A stretch of 64,000 nt of DNA. Source: Gracilariopsis chorda. Its lineage: Eukaryota > Rhodophyta > Florideophyceae > Gracilariales > Gracilariaceae. Every line of letters begins with the position of its first letter. Positions within the stretch are counted from its first letter, which is position 1. The stretch covers positions 34,618 to 98,617 of the forward strand of contig NBIV01000271.1 of assembly GCA_003194525.1 (NCBI GenBank), in the 5' to 3' direction. Below are positions 21,255-32,211 of this stretch, one piece after another. A program made the translations under genes and the position numbers. Below the pieces are notes generated by a model, which was not told the origin of the DNA, did no database searches, and saw only the letters and a program-made list of their open reading frames with translations.

Positions 21255-24081
21255 ATTTGATTCCAATCTCATCTCTCTATCAGTGCTTGTAGATTATGCT
21301 ATTGTCACATTCAGCAGTGATAATACCTTTACCGGGTTTATCATAAAGGATTATCGAAACCAAGCACTGCTTCACCAATGCACAGCGAAGAACGGACTTT
21401 ATCCACTACCAAACCCAATCCCTCCGCCTCGTGCTCAAGCCAATTTTACAACACCTGGAGATACAGCGAAAGACTGGCACGAAAAGCTTGCGCATCCTGG
21501 AAAAGATCGACTACTCTCTACCGTCCACCAGTCCAACGGTGTACCCGATATCTCGAAGTCCGATGTTCAAAACATCCATTGCACATCATGCTTAGAAGCG
21601 GGATCGAGACGTGCTCCACTACAAAGATCACCATCCTTAGCGAATTCCCCACTGGAGCTCAGGCACGCAGACCTAACTGGTCCCATCACCCCACCATCAT
21701 TACAAGGATCAAAGTACACGCAGATACTACTTGATGAAGCCACAAGAGCATCGTCGCTTTACTTCCTATCGACTAAATCACAATTCTTTTCCTCTATAAA
21801 GTGGTACAAGGGTCTCGCGGAAAATGAACAACCAAGAAACCGTCTATACCGCGTGCGCCTTGACGGAGTGGGTGAGAATAAAGCGAACGAGTTCGTGACA
21901 TATGCATTGGACGATGGAATAATCCTAGAATATACACCACCCTATGCACACGAGTCGAACGGAGCTGCGGAGAAAATCATTCAGGATTTGTGGAAGACGG
22001 CTCGAAAATTTCTCTACGCATCCAAAGTACCTCTAGCGCTTTGGGAAGAAGCCATATCCCATGGAAATTGGATAAGGAACCGTCTACCACACTCCAAAAT
22101 CAACATAAAGGTCCCTTACACGGAATGGTTTGGTAAAAATCCCGAGTTCTCCACTCTACTTAAGTTCGGACAAGAAGTTCATGCATATATCTATCGTTCT
22201 GATTCTGTAACGAACAAGAAGTTACTACCCCGATCTTTGAAGGGACACTTTGTTGGAATGGAAAGAACTCAAACTTTGTACAGAATTTACATCCCTTTAA
22301 CAGGAAAGGTGATCATGGTCAGGCAGAAGGACTTCAAGGTGTCAAAGGACTACCTACCATCCATCAACACGCTACTTGACTTCTCGTCCATGGGCCGGAC
22401 AGAAGCCGAGCAGCGACTCGATGAAGAGGAAGAGGAGTACTATGACGCAGCTCTCGTGCACTGCTTAGTTGCACACTCTCGCTCCTTGGATGAAAACGAC
22501 TCGTTGAAGATACCAAACAACTTCGAGGAAGCAAGACATATTCCCATATGGGCAGAAGCAATCAACAGGGAATACGATGATCTCGTTGAAAGAAAAACTT
22601 GGAGACTCATTGACAGGAAGTCAGGAATGAAACCCCTTCCATTTCTGTGGACTTTTAACGGGAAACACATAAGTATAAGTCCTCCAGAAATTCTCCCCAA
22701 AGCCCGATGTGTCGTAAGAGGTGACATGCAAAGACCATATTTGGACTACGATCCTGACAATCTGTACGCACCTGTGGCTCGGCTCGAAACATTCTGCCTA
22801 GCGTTAGCCAAGGCAGCCGCACAGAATCTGCTTTTGGAGACAATGGATATAAGCAACGCTTATCTTTATGGTGAACTAGAAGATCCGTTGATAATGGAGC
22901 AACCCCAGAATGCCTCGGGCTCTTCCTATGTTCCTGGTAAAGTTTGCGTACTGTTGAAATCCATTTACAGTGCAAAGCAAGCGGGACAAATTTGGGAATC
23001 TCTCTTGCACACAGAGGTAGTTCGACTGGGATTTAAACAATCAAGGACGGACAGTAGGCTATACATTTACAGGTCAAGAAGTGACACAATTATTATTGTC
23101 GTCTTTGTAGACGACATTCTCACTTTGTCCGAATCAAAGTCTCTCTTGGAAGACTTTAAGGCCCAAATGAAGAAAGTGTTTCAGGTAAAACTTCTTGGTG
23201 AGGCCAAGTCTTTCATTGGTCTAGAACTAAAAAGAGATAAGAATGGCATTCGTGCAAGCCAAGAGAGGTATGTGGAGAAACTACTTCGGGATTGCAATCT
23301 TTACAATGCGAACCCGGCAAAGACTCCATTACCGTCTCCTTCTACTGTTTCAGCGACAGTTCATGGTGAAACAATTCTTTCATCATTGCCTCACGGAAAA
23401 TACCGTAAATTGGTTGGTCACCTGATGTACTTGGCAGTGGCATCAAGGCCTGATATTATGTTCGCGGAATCAATGTTGGCGAGACACGTACAAAATACTT
23501 GTCAGAGACACCTTGCACTGGCAAAACGCATCTTAAGATATTTGAAAGGCACAAAGAACCTTTGCCTATACTTCCCGTCAGAGAGTCGTGCTCCGATGGA
23601 AGCATTTTGTGATGCTGAATGGGCTGGTTGTCGCGAAACTGGAAAGTCTACAACTGGCATACTAGTGAAGGGGAATGATGGACCCCTAATATGGACGAAG
23701 AAGAAGCAAGCGATCATTGTTTGGTCTTCTGGAGAAGCTGAATACATTGCTATCTCGTATTGTGGGAAGCTGCTGTCGTGGTTACGAAGATTATTTTGGG
23801 AGCTTCGAAATGGTACCATTCTCGAAAATGAACCGAATGACATGTATCCAATTTGTATTAGTACCGAAAGCTCCACTCCAAATTCTATTGTGAATGCGTC
23901 CAAGACTTCTGAAATGAACAAACATATTGCACTTAAGTTCCTTCATGTTAGGGAACTTGTGAAGTCCGGGGTCCTAAGTCTCTCGCAGATACGAAGCGAA
24001 GCTCAACCAGCAGACATTATGACGAAAGTTGTTTCTCAAGACCACTTATATAAGCTTTCTATACTTTGCGGTTTGAGATAA
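21255..24081 (+). pseudogene. pol: Copia-1 pol: integrase, RT, RNase H
   Basis: An open frame of about 940 codons with the Copia order. The integrase zinc finger (WHEKLAHPG...CTSC) is followed by the catalytic core with ADLTGPI, RLDGVGEN and SNGAAEKI, so all three acidic positions are present. RT has DISNAYLYGELEDPL and FVDDILTLSES (catalytic DD near 23110). RNase H has CDAEWAG and SSGEAEYIAIS. The frame itself is intact to TAG-free sequence ending at 24081, but it is separated from gag by the solo LTR and has no start of its own, so I call it a pseudogene. Best-preserved transposon protein in the window. Confidence 0.9.
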
Positions 24082-24327
24082 TCTCCTTTTACTACATATC
24101 TAACCTTTGTTTTTTCCCCTTTTTGTGTTGTGAACGTTTGCAGAATTTATGGAAAATGATCTTGAGAAAATCAAACTAAGCAAGGGCTATACCTTTTCCT
24201 ATTGTACGCAGATATTTTTCCTACTAGGTTTTTACTGGTACAAGAGGTTTTTAACGGTAGCCGTTAAGCTATACACTTTAGCATAGTTTTTATCTTGTAT
24301 TCTCTGTCTCCAGCGCAAAACATCTAG

Positions 24328-24525
24328 TGTTGTTTGCGAAGGATGGTGTGAGAGGTAGAATTACAGAATGCTGCATTGTAATTCTCTAAATTACAATGCA
24401 ACTCCAAATTGAGACTGCATTCATTACTCTCCCTTATTAGGATAAAAAAAATTAGAAGACAGAGTCTACAAAGGAGCGGCCGGCGGCGCAGTCTGTGCTT
24501 TCGGCCGGCCATACACTTCTTCACA
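24328..24525 (+). repeat. 3' LTR of Copia-1
   Basis: TGTTGTTT...TTCTTCACA, 198 bp, the same length as the 5' LTR with scattered substitutions mainly in the first 50 bp. The 5'-most part differs, suggesting old insertion or exchange. Confidence 0.85.
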
Positions 24526-24576
24526 AATATGGTCTGCTGTGTCGGTGCAAAAAATGGAGCATGGATACGTGTACCG

Positions 24577-24713
24577 TGTGAGAGGAAGACTCTACTCCTC
24601 TTTTTTTACTTCGTGAGCTTGCGCTGCACTGTTTTATATCTTGTGTTTTACTGTAATGCTGTTTGGCTTTGTTGAAAAATGTAAATCAGCAGAAGTGTGT
24701 TTGCTAATTGACA
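24577..24713 (-). repeat. Copia-2 LTR, left copy (3' LTR of the element)
   Basis: Begins TGTGAGAGGAAG and ends AATTGACA on the plus strand, 137 bp. It contains about 45 bp (near 24661-24705) that the right LTR lacks; both agree otherwise. Confidence 0.8.
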
Positions 24714-27690
24714 GTTCCCGGTTGCTGGTTGCCTTTTTGAGGTGGATAGGGTGTAACATTGAGAAGTTGACGCAACGATCGGTATCTGTCTCGATGTAGT
24801 GGTTTCGTGAAAATGTCCGCAATCATGTCGGTTGAAGGCACTCGTTTGATCGTGATGTGATTTTGGGCTATGTGGTGCTGCAGATAATGATGCCTAAGAT
24901 CGACATATTTCCTCCGTTTTGTTGAAGCCTGGTTGGCGGCGATAAGCAGTGCAGACTGATTGTCAATGTAATGAGTAGTGGGTGACGTGGATAGGATGGT
25001 AGCGGTGTTGAGTAAATTACGAAGCCAGTGTGTATGTTGAGTGGCACTTGTAGCCGCGATGTATTCGGCTTCGGTTATAGAGAGTGCAACCACTTTCTGC
25101 TTGGTGGATGTCCATGATATCGGAGTGTTAGAGATCATATGAAGACTGCCAGTGACCGATTTGCTGTTGGTCGCATTTGCAAAGTCCGCATTGCTGTAGA
25201 CTGTGAGGAGCTGTGTTCTTTCGTCAGCTTGTTTATTTCGATAGAGAAGACCATGCGTTTTCGTTCCCTTGAGGTATCTCAGAACTGTTTTCAGGGCCTG
25301 CCAATGATGTTGCTGTGGACTGTTCATATGCTGGGCTAGCTGGTTTGTTATATACAGGATATCTGGACTGGTGCTGTCTGTGATAAATCTTAGGTCACCT
25401 AGAATTTGTCGGTATCGTTTGGCGTCCTCTTTGCTGAGATTTTATGTTTTGGACTGCTGATCGATATGGGTAAGATTGTTGTATGGAGTGAGGGTGGGGT
25501 CGCAGTTGGTCATGTTTGTTTGTGCAAGTATACCCTCGATGGTATCGGGTTGGGACACATGAACATGTCCTTTTGGGGTGTGTTGTATTGTCCAGTTTAA
25601 GAACCTAGTGTGTTGTCCAAGGCGTTTGACATTATACTTCTGTATGAGTTGAATGTGTAGGTCGTCAATAGCCTTTTGGTGAGACGCAAGTATGAGGAAA
25701 TCGTCTATCGTGGTGCTGACCAGGATAAAGCCGCTGTCTATTCGTTTGGTATAGAGGCACGGATCGTGTTCTGAGGGTATGAAGTCGAGCTTAATCAGGA
25801 ACGTTTTCAGGCAATGGTTATATTAGTAGGCGGCTGGCGGGGATCCATATATGTTGCCCGTTAATTTCCGGTAGGTGCTGTTGTGCCGGTATGATCCGTT
25901 GAATTTGGGCATCTGGTTCACGTACACTGGTCGATCGTGCTTATATTGTTCTTGTACGTTCGCTGATTTGATATCAAAGTGCTCCATAGGGTATTTGTAC
26001 GTTGCATGCAGGGCGATTAGAAGGCGCAGTGTGGTTCTGTTTGCTGTGTAGTGGTGCAATGGTTGGGATCGTAGTGAAGTCCTGGTTTCATGAGGTCTCC
26101 ACGGAGATTGCACCTTGCCTTGCGTTCGGTAAAGACACCTTCCGCCGTTCTCTTATAGCGATAAATCATCATAAGGTGGATGACCGCTTCCGCTGGGGGT
26201 TGAAAATGTGGCAGTAGCCATTCAATACTTTGGTATTGGTCGAGGTTCGCGAGTTCTGTGTCATGTGCCGATCGCCACTGTGCCGCATCGGGGCACTTAC
26301 GTGCGTGGGCGAGGTTGGTAGGGGGAGGGGTGTCCAGTTGTATGGTTAACGGCGGGCGCTGATGAGGATTTGTGTTAGTTTTGAAAGTTTGTGTCGTTGT
26401 AGCTGTGGGCTCCTTTGGCTTTTGATAGGGATGGAAGTCTTGCGCTCTTATATGGTGGTATTGTTTGGTTTGAAGGTTGAGTACCATAATCATGGTTAGA
26501 GAGGTGGCGTGCATATATCGTACTATGGTGGCCCTGGGTTGCATCTTTTTCTTCAGTGCGTAGATGGGTATGGTTCCTATCTGTCCGAAAGTGTACAGGC
26601 GTGGTATTTGTGGTTTGTTGCCGTACCACCTGTGGTATGGGGAAGTTTGTATGCTTGTGTGGTGAAGGAGGTTATACTTGAAAATAGTATCTCGGGCTGC
26701 ATCTTCCCAGTATTCTGGGGGAAGTCTGGCTGTTGTTAAGAGAGGCCGTACGGACTCCATGATCGTACGATTGAAGCGCTGCGGGATCGAATGTTCCTGC
26801 GGTTGGTGTAGTGTGCGGAGATGATGTGTTACTTGATACTTGTCATATATTTCCTGCATAGTCTTTGAGGTATACTCCTTGGCGTTGTCGGTTCGAACGT
26901 CAGTGATCGGGTGTTGCATTTTATGGTGTATGTGGTGGAGCGTTTGGTTGATGTGTTTAGGGTTATCTTTTTGATCTCGTATGAAATGAGCGATGGCGAA
27001 GCGTGTGGCCGCGCGAATAACCAAGAGCATGTGGTTGTTGCCATGTGTTGATGTTGGCTTAATTGGTCCGCATGTGTCAGAGCTGAAATATGCTACTGGG
27101 TGGTAGTGATGCTGTGTAGGATGATGAGGAGCCTGGTGCAGTTTGGCGGTGTGGCATGCTGAGCATGTCAATATTGTGTCTGTGGGTAGATTTTCTGGCA
27201 TTGTTGAGATGAGTCTTTGTTTGGCCGTGAGAACTAATTTTGCCGGATGAGCATGGTTGAGGCGGAGATGCCATTGGTGAGTTGCGAGATGCGTTGGAGT
27301 GGTTGGGTTGGTTCCTACTGGATTGTGTTGGGTGTGGAGATGTGACTGTAGTTTAGGAATTCGTTTGTTGGTTGTGAAAGGGATCATGGGTGTACGGGGG
27401 TTGGCAGACTTGGTCGTTGAGTCGGAGGGTGGGGGTAGTTGTTGTTTTGTTCTGTGTTTTCGATAATTTGCTGCGATTGTGCGGGCAGTGAGGGCCGTGG
27501 TGGGGGAAATGTAGGCTTTCATTTGGTACTGGTTGCCGTTCCATTGGTCTGTGGCAATCAGAGATGGAGAGTGACGTGTCATGTCGAAGATGGAACCTTT
27601 ATTTGCGGTGAAGCTTACGAGTCCGTACCGCTGAGCTAAGTCATGGACGGATAAGAGTTTGTGTTTGACTTGGCTGTTTGCAACAGTATA
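24714..27690 (-). pseudogene. pol: Copia-2 pol: integrase, RT, RNase H (broken)
   Basis: Three main frames. The 521-codon frame (27582-26017) has the integrase zinc finger (WHLRLNHAHPA...CSACH) and core with SSDTCGPI and RTDNAKEY, but the catalytic Glu of the usual NGxAERFN is Gln (SIPQRFNRT, CAG codon near 26780). It continues into RT (RKARCNLRGDLMKPGLHYDP). RT then shifts frame: FDIKSANVQEQYKHD near 25975, and TIDDFLILAS (the DD pair) near 25700. RNase H (25327-24704) reads LKTVLRYLKGTKTHGLLY, NADFANATNSKSVTG and TEAEYIAATSATQ. It is very rich in His, Thr and Gln, unlike Copia-1. Inactive. Confidence 0.85.
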
Positions 27691-27706
27691 ATTTGTTAGA
27701 GTTCGA

Positions 27707-29054
27707 TTACTCTTGTGGGGGTGGATGCGCAGTAACCCATGGTGGGATCATTTGCTCTGTTGGTTGGTTGCATTGGTGGTTAGGATTGGGGTGGTAATTG
27801 GGTTCATGCATGGTTTTTGGTATGGTGACATGAGATACATTGGCTCCATTTTCGATGAGAAACTTACCGCTTGTGTCAGTTCCCGTCGCAGAAGTTACGT
27901 CCGGCAGTGGCGGGGGGCAGGGGGTTATGGAGTGTGTTTTGTTGTGGGAGGAGGTGTGGTGCCGGGCTGTTGTACTGTTTGGTTGTGTGCGAATAGGTCC
28001 ATTGTGTTGCCGCGTAGTTAACCTGATGGCGATTCTTGGGATGCCTGGGATCACGTCATTCAGCATCCGTGTGTTGTGGCGGTATTCTTATTAATATATG
28101 AAACTTCCATGGCTTTCCTGTGAACTGGGGTCGAGTGCAGTTGGTGTAGAAGGGCGCCGATCGAATTAGCGATATTGGGGAGGGCGTCCATAGTCCCCAG
28201 TAAGCCTCGGTGGTGGAAGTGTGCTGGAAGAGGGTGTGAAGAAGGTTTGTGAGAATGTGGGCATTTTTTTTACCTTACGTGTGATTGCCTTGATGTCTGT
28301 TGGGTTTTGTGCTAGAAAATGAATAGGATGTTCACGATAGCGGTGTTCCACTTAAGGCTTTTGATTAGAAAGTCGAGTGTAGTGGCTTCTTCTAAGATAT
28401 TAGGGTACTTGGCGGCCAACATGCGTTGACGAACGTTTTTGTGGTCTTTGATGTAATGTGCTATGTTCGTGTCTTCTTTGAAATGGATACTTTCTGCCTC
28501 GGTTTTCAGACATTGGTGATCTTCTTTCGTTGTTTGATTGATATGATCTATGATGCGTATTATCAACTCGAAGAGTGTGGGTTCGTCGTTTGGTACCATT
28601 ATTTGGCCAAGGATATCTGAAAGAACACTGGTGAGTATGGGTGTGGTGAGTCTTTTTTTCCGTTGCGTGTTTAATTGTTGTTTTGCTGGATCCATGGGAC
28701 CTGGAGGATTGGAAGTGGGGTGTGCTGTGACTTCTAGCGTTTGGGAGTGGTTTTTCATGGCAAATAGCCATGGGGCATAATGAGCCGGATTTATTTTGGG
28801 TAGAGAAGGGTACGCATTGAAGTCTTGTGCTTTTATATTGCTTTGTTTCGCTTGAGTAGTGTCTGTGGGTTGATGATGGTCGTATTTGTTTGTGATGGCG
28901 TCGGCGTAGAGTTCGATAGTGATGTCGTTAATATCGCGTGTAAGCTCTCTGCAAAGCCGTCTAGGTAGTCGGTTGTAGGTCTCTGTGGTGGGGTAGGGGG
29001 TGGGTTGGGGATACGTCGGGGGGGTTGGGATCTTGAGTGGTCGCGTGTGCCCAT
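27707..29054 (-). pseudogene. gag: Copia-2 gag and protease (broken)
   Basis: Gag starts at an ATG (29054-29052) lying inside the primer binding site. The first frame (to 28833) is Pro/Thr-rich. After a frameshift near 28840 come APWLFAMKNHSQTLE and a helical core with RMLAAKYPNILEEATTLDFL (28758-28312), then further breaks. The protease segment (28066-27707) has FLIENGANVSHV, where the catalytic D-[ST]-G-A reads ENGA, so the essential Asp is Glu. No zinc knuckle is seen. Confidence 0.78.
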
Positions 29055-29058
29055 AACC
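29049..29058 (-). promoter_or_regulatory. Copia-2 primer binding site, half-tRNA type
   Basis: On the minus strand GGTTATGGGC follows the LTR end directly. It is complementary to the anticodon-loop region of eukaryotic initiator tRNA-Met (GCCCAUAACC), as in Drosophila copia, which is primed by a tRNA fragment cut in the anticodon loop. The gag ATG overlaps it. Confidence 0.7.
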
Positions 29059-29150
29059 TGTGAGAGGAAGACTCTACTCCTCTTGCTTTACTTCGTGAGC
29101 TTGCGCTGCTCTGTGTTATATCTTGTGTTCTACTGTAATGCTGATTGACA
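29059..29150 (-). repeat. Copia-2 LTR, right copy (5' LTR of the element)
   Basis: TGTGAGAGGAAG...CTGATTGACA, 92 bp, followed by the target duplication TACCG. It is short for an LTR and lacks the 45 bp present in the left copy. Confidence 0.82.
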
Positions 29151-29343
29151 TACCGTACTAGGGGCACTTTCCAATCACTTTTATGATTTTCGATTTCACG
29201 TAAATAAAAATATTCATTATTGATCGCTCGTCCTATAATCTGCCCATTCTTGGATACGCCCATTCTGAAATCTAGCATCCAAAGGGCATTGTCTACACAA
29301 CCTGTGCAGGAGGATTCACATACCACTCCGTACGTCGGAGAAC
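29151..29343 (-). pseudogene. Unrecognised reading frame disrupted by Copia-2
   Basis: About 65 open minus-strand codons, including CTGCVDNALWMLDFRMGVSK and REIENHKSDWKVPLVR. When Copia-2 and one TACCG are disregarded the same frame stays open through 24576-24526, up to the Copia-1 LTR. I do not recognise the protein. It could be an older gene or transposon piece, or chance. Confidence 0.3.
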
Positions 29344-29406
29344 GCTTTGTAGATTGCTACAATTAGTATTTCTATTCGATGCAATGGTCTTCGACGCGTT
29401 CACGAT

Positions 29407-29416
29407 GATATATATC
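29407..29416 (+). promoter_or_regulatory. TATA-like element upstream of SCR3
   Basis: GATATATATC lies about 80 bp before the SCR3 ATG. Position suits a core promoter; there is no other support. Confidence 0.35.
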
Positions 29417-29496
29417 TGTGATGCTCAGTCGTCTTTTAGACTGCTGTGAACCAGCCCTTTCCCAACCGGTCTCCTCATTGATGAACCATACGGACC

Positions 29497-29991
29497 ATGA
29501 CTGTTTTTGCTTTTCTCTGTCTCTTTGTCACTTTGGTGTCATCCGCCGTCTTGCAGCCCCACCCTACACAAGCCGTACCAACAATGCCCGAACCTCATAT
29601 TACGGGCACGTTGGCGTCTTTTCCACTCTCAACTGTTCTGCCGTCAGGTGTGCCGGTACCTCCAGCCCCACGTCTTACACCTCCTCCAAAAGCGTCTCTC
29701 CCAACACCAATTATGCCAGGATACTTCATCCCATCACCATATGGTCCACGTTTGAGAACCACCCAAAACTTGTCAGCGACAAATATATCAGAAGTCTCTA
29801 TCCCGCAGTTATTTGTTCCATTCCTGAAACCCTACACAACCACGGCTCAATCAGTACCAGTTCCGCAAGGATTGTTGATGGCATACCCATATGGACAACC
29901 ATTTTGCTATTCTAAACCATGTTGCTCCCCTTGCAGCTGGCTTTCAGGGACAGGATCAGGTCCACCACGCGTTCTTTGTTGCGAGTACTGA
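29497..29991 (+). CDS. SCR3: divergent secreted member of the SCR family
   Basis: 164 residues. The signal peptide MTVFAFLCLFVTLVSS closely matches those of SCR1 and SCR4. It is followed by a Pro-rich spacer (residues 20-85). The middle is shorter and lacks the first three core cysteines and the LLxxCRxGSCR block. The end is kept: LMAYPYGQPFC, KPCCSPCS, WLSGTGSGPPR, VLCCEY and stop. Only six mature cysteines remain and the final Cys of the tail is lost (Tyr then stop). The tail shares WLS and GPP with SCR4 and SCR1. Either a specialised paralogue or a decaying copy; the frame is intact, so I call it a gene. Confidence 0.62.
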   Translation: MTVFAFLCLFVTLVSSAVLQPHPTQAVPTMPEPHITGTLASFPLSTVLPSGVPVPPAPRLTPPPKASLPTPIMPGYFIPSPYGPRLRTTQNLSATNISEVSIPQLFVPFLKPYTTTAQSVPVPQGLLMAYPYGQPFCYSKPCCSPCSWLSGTGSGPPRVLCCEY

Positions 29992-31398
29992 AGATGAAGC
30001 AGTTGTCAAACACTCTCTGTTGATGCAAAGTCGTGCAAAGGGAACCTGGAACGGAAGAGGCAAAGAAAGCAGACCACTCTATGCTCAATGTGGATAACAA
30101 TAGCACTCTAACATACATTTTTGAGTGAAATAGCTCTACAAATCTGTTGGGCAATAAAGCCGTATTTCGTCTTTCTCCCGCTTTTGCTGCATCTTAAAGT
30201 CATTCGTATTTGCTAAGTTCAGTCATTATTCGTTGTTTTTTAAAAATCCGATACAAACTCCACAATAATTTTAGACGGGGCAAAAGCTTCGCTAGATGCG
30301 TTAATATTAGCATCGACAAAATTTTACAGTTTTTCTAAATTGGATTTACAATTGAGGTAAGATAGCTACCGCTGTTCCCTAAAACTGGACATCTGTTTCA
30401 GCTAGTATGGTCCAAACTTCCAGTTATACCAAAAATTTTACGGTGTTCGTATGCCAATACGGCTGCTAAGAGCCATCTTTTCGAGGTCCATGGACGGTCT
30501 ACGCAGGGGCCCAGAGCGTTTGCGCAAATACCCCTTTACTAACAAACTTCATGATTGAAAAACGTTCATACTATTGACTTTTTATGTATTAGAATATTTT
30601 AGCATTTACTCACTGGCATCTACACTGAGGTAAGGGTTAAGTTTGGCTTTGTCTCGCTGTACTAAGCAGATTCTGTGCCATTTGCGGTAAGAACATACCA
30701 ACAATAGGGTTGTGCAGGCTGGCAGTCTGCTAACCCTTTAACCCTAACTCTGGACGTACATTTGTCCTTTTACTGCGGCTAAAGGTTAAGAGCAATGCAG
30801 TTTCCACTGAGGGTGACGTAGATAGTGTGCGAGTCCGTGTCTATGCGGACAACATTGCCCTTAATTCCGAAGCAACACTATTAAAATTTCTAAGATGGGG
30901 AGGGCAGATCATCTGTTCGACGGATAAATTCCCCTAAAAGACTCAATCTCAGATCTATTTGACTTCCTTCTCCTTTCTAATTTGCAGCTTTGCTGGAAGA
31001 TCGGCTCGCCTCGGGGAATAGAACTGCATTTGCCATGATGTAGTGACTGCACTGCTCCTGTTCAACAACTTTGGTAGCGTATGGACACCCTACAACACTA
31101 TGTAAGAGCAGCTGTGGGTGCGAGTTATGGCAATTGGCTTCTCCTCAAAGCTCTAATCATTCAATAAACAATGTCTGCTGACAGATAGAATACCAAGGCA
31201 TGGTAGAATTTAAGTGGCTCTCTCCCTTTGATAAACAAAACTGGTCGAGTCCAGAATGGCTAATCTGTAAGAGCTTTCTGTAAATCTGATGAAACGTTTC
31301 TTCAAGCTCCTCTTTTGAGGGACCCCAACATCGTGGACACGGTATATTTTAAAGAAAGGTCTGTACGCCTACATCGCCATGCCAGTCTTGCGTTAACA

Positions 31399-31731
31399 AT
31401 GCTCGTGGTAGACGGGACTTATTCATTGCACGAATATATGTACCAGAAGTCGGGACCGCAAACCCATACGTTCTATCCGAATTCGCGTTATCTGAGCATT
31501 GCGCACGTGTTATTTGCCTTAGTGTCCTATTGTTTCCCTTGTTACCGGGACCCAAGAACAGGCTTCTACCGTTGGGTAAACCCCTACACCAAAGCTAGGA
31601 GGACGGCCCCTAACCCTGTTACTCTTACAACCTTCCGTACTGTTACGATCTTGCTAGTGGTCTGGATGCTGCCAATGCTGATTATGGCACGGCGAATTCA
31701 ATCGCAGTTGGAATCAATCGCCATTCTATAG
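31399..31731 (+). CDS. Hypothetical small membrane-type ORF
   Basis: 111 codons from the first ATG of an open frame that extends about 28 codons upstream without ATG. Two hydrophobic segments (YLSIAHVLFALVSYCF near residue 36, and VTILLVVWMLPMLIM near residue 85) flank a basic loop, which would suit a two-pass membrane protein. I recognise no family, and there is no paralogue in the window. It may be chance or a fragment of an older gene. Confidence 0.22.
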   Translation: MLVVDGTYSLHEYMYQKSGPQTHTFYPNSRYLSIAHVLFALVSYCFPCYRDPRTGFYRWVNPYTKARRTAPNPVTLTTFRTVTILLVVWMLPMLIMARRIQSQLESIAIL

Positions 31732-32150
31732 GGTATGACTACGCCCAAATATCTTTGATGCGTTAGCCACGGATATGTTGGATTGCCTTGCAGATATGTA
31801 TAAAAGCTAAAGGATTCGAGGTCTTCGGGACCAGAACAACTTCGCTGTCTATGCACTGCTGCAGGAACGTCATCATTCATATGCCTTTTGTTCAAGACAC
31901 GGAGTTTCAAAACCCTAGGCGTCTGCAGCCCCCTGATGACAAACGATTAAAAGGCTACCGTTCAGTATATAGTTAGCTGAAGAACGTACTCTTTGGCACA
32001 CCTGGATATGCCCATTTTCTGTAATTTGCTTCATCTGTGCTTATAACACGCGAGAAGAAACTTGCCTTCCGCCTTGAATTTAAAGAACACTCATCTTACC
32101 CAGTGGGCCAGTCTGGTTTAAAGCCGTAGTAGCCATCGCCATCCAAACCC

Positions 32151-32157
32151 GTATAAG
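32151..32157 (+). promoter_or_regulatory. TATA-like element upstream of SCR4
   Basis: GTATAAG lies about 55 bp before the SCR4 ATG, a plausible core promoter distance. Confidence 0.4.
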
Positions 32158-32211
32158 TCAACGTTCTCATCTGTCTACGGTACTGTACACACAAGGATTA
32201 CTCACTACGTC

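Larger units (their letters stand above)
18158..24525 (+). mobile_element. Copia-1 (Ty1/Copia LTR element) interrupted by a solo LTR
   Basis: Two 198-bp LTRs (18158-18355 and 24328-24525) flank leader, gag-protease and integrase-RT-RNase H, the Copia domain order. A Gypsy-type solo LTR (20363-21254) interrupts the protease region. No target-site duplication is visible (ATCTA left, AATAT right), so the flanks may have diverged or recombined. Gag has a stop and the protease has lost its catalytic Asp, so the element is defective. Confidence 0.9.
24577..29150 (-). mobile_element. Copia-2 (Ty1/Copia LTR element), complete but degenerate
   Basis: Lies on the minus strand with LTRs at 24577-24713 and 29059-29150 and a perfect 5-bp target duplication TACCG (24572-24576 and 29151-29155). 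From the minus-strand 5' end it has primer binding site, gag, protease, integrase, RT and RNase H. All genes carry stops or frameshifts. It inserted 51 bp to the right of Copia-1, into an unrecognised minus-strand reading frame that is open on both sides. Confidence 0.9.
29992..32211. other. Intergenic stretch between SCR3 and SCR4
   Basis: Mostly AT-rich and without family motifs. One frame with two hydrophobic stretches is listed separately (31399-31731). No transposon termini recognised. Confidence 0.45.
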
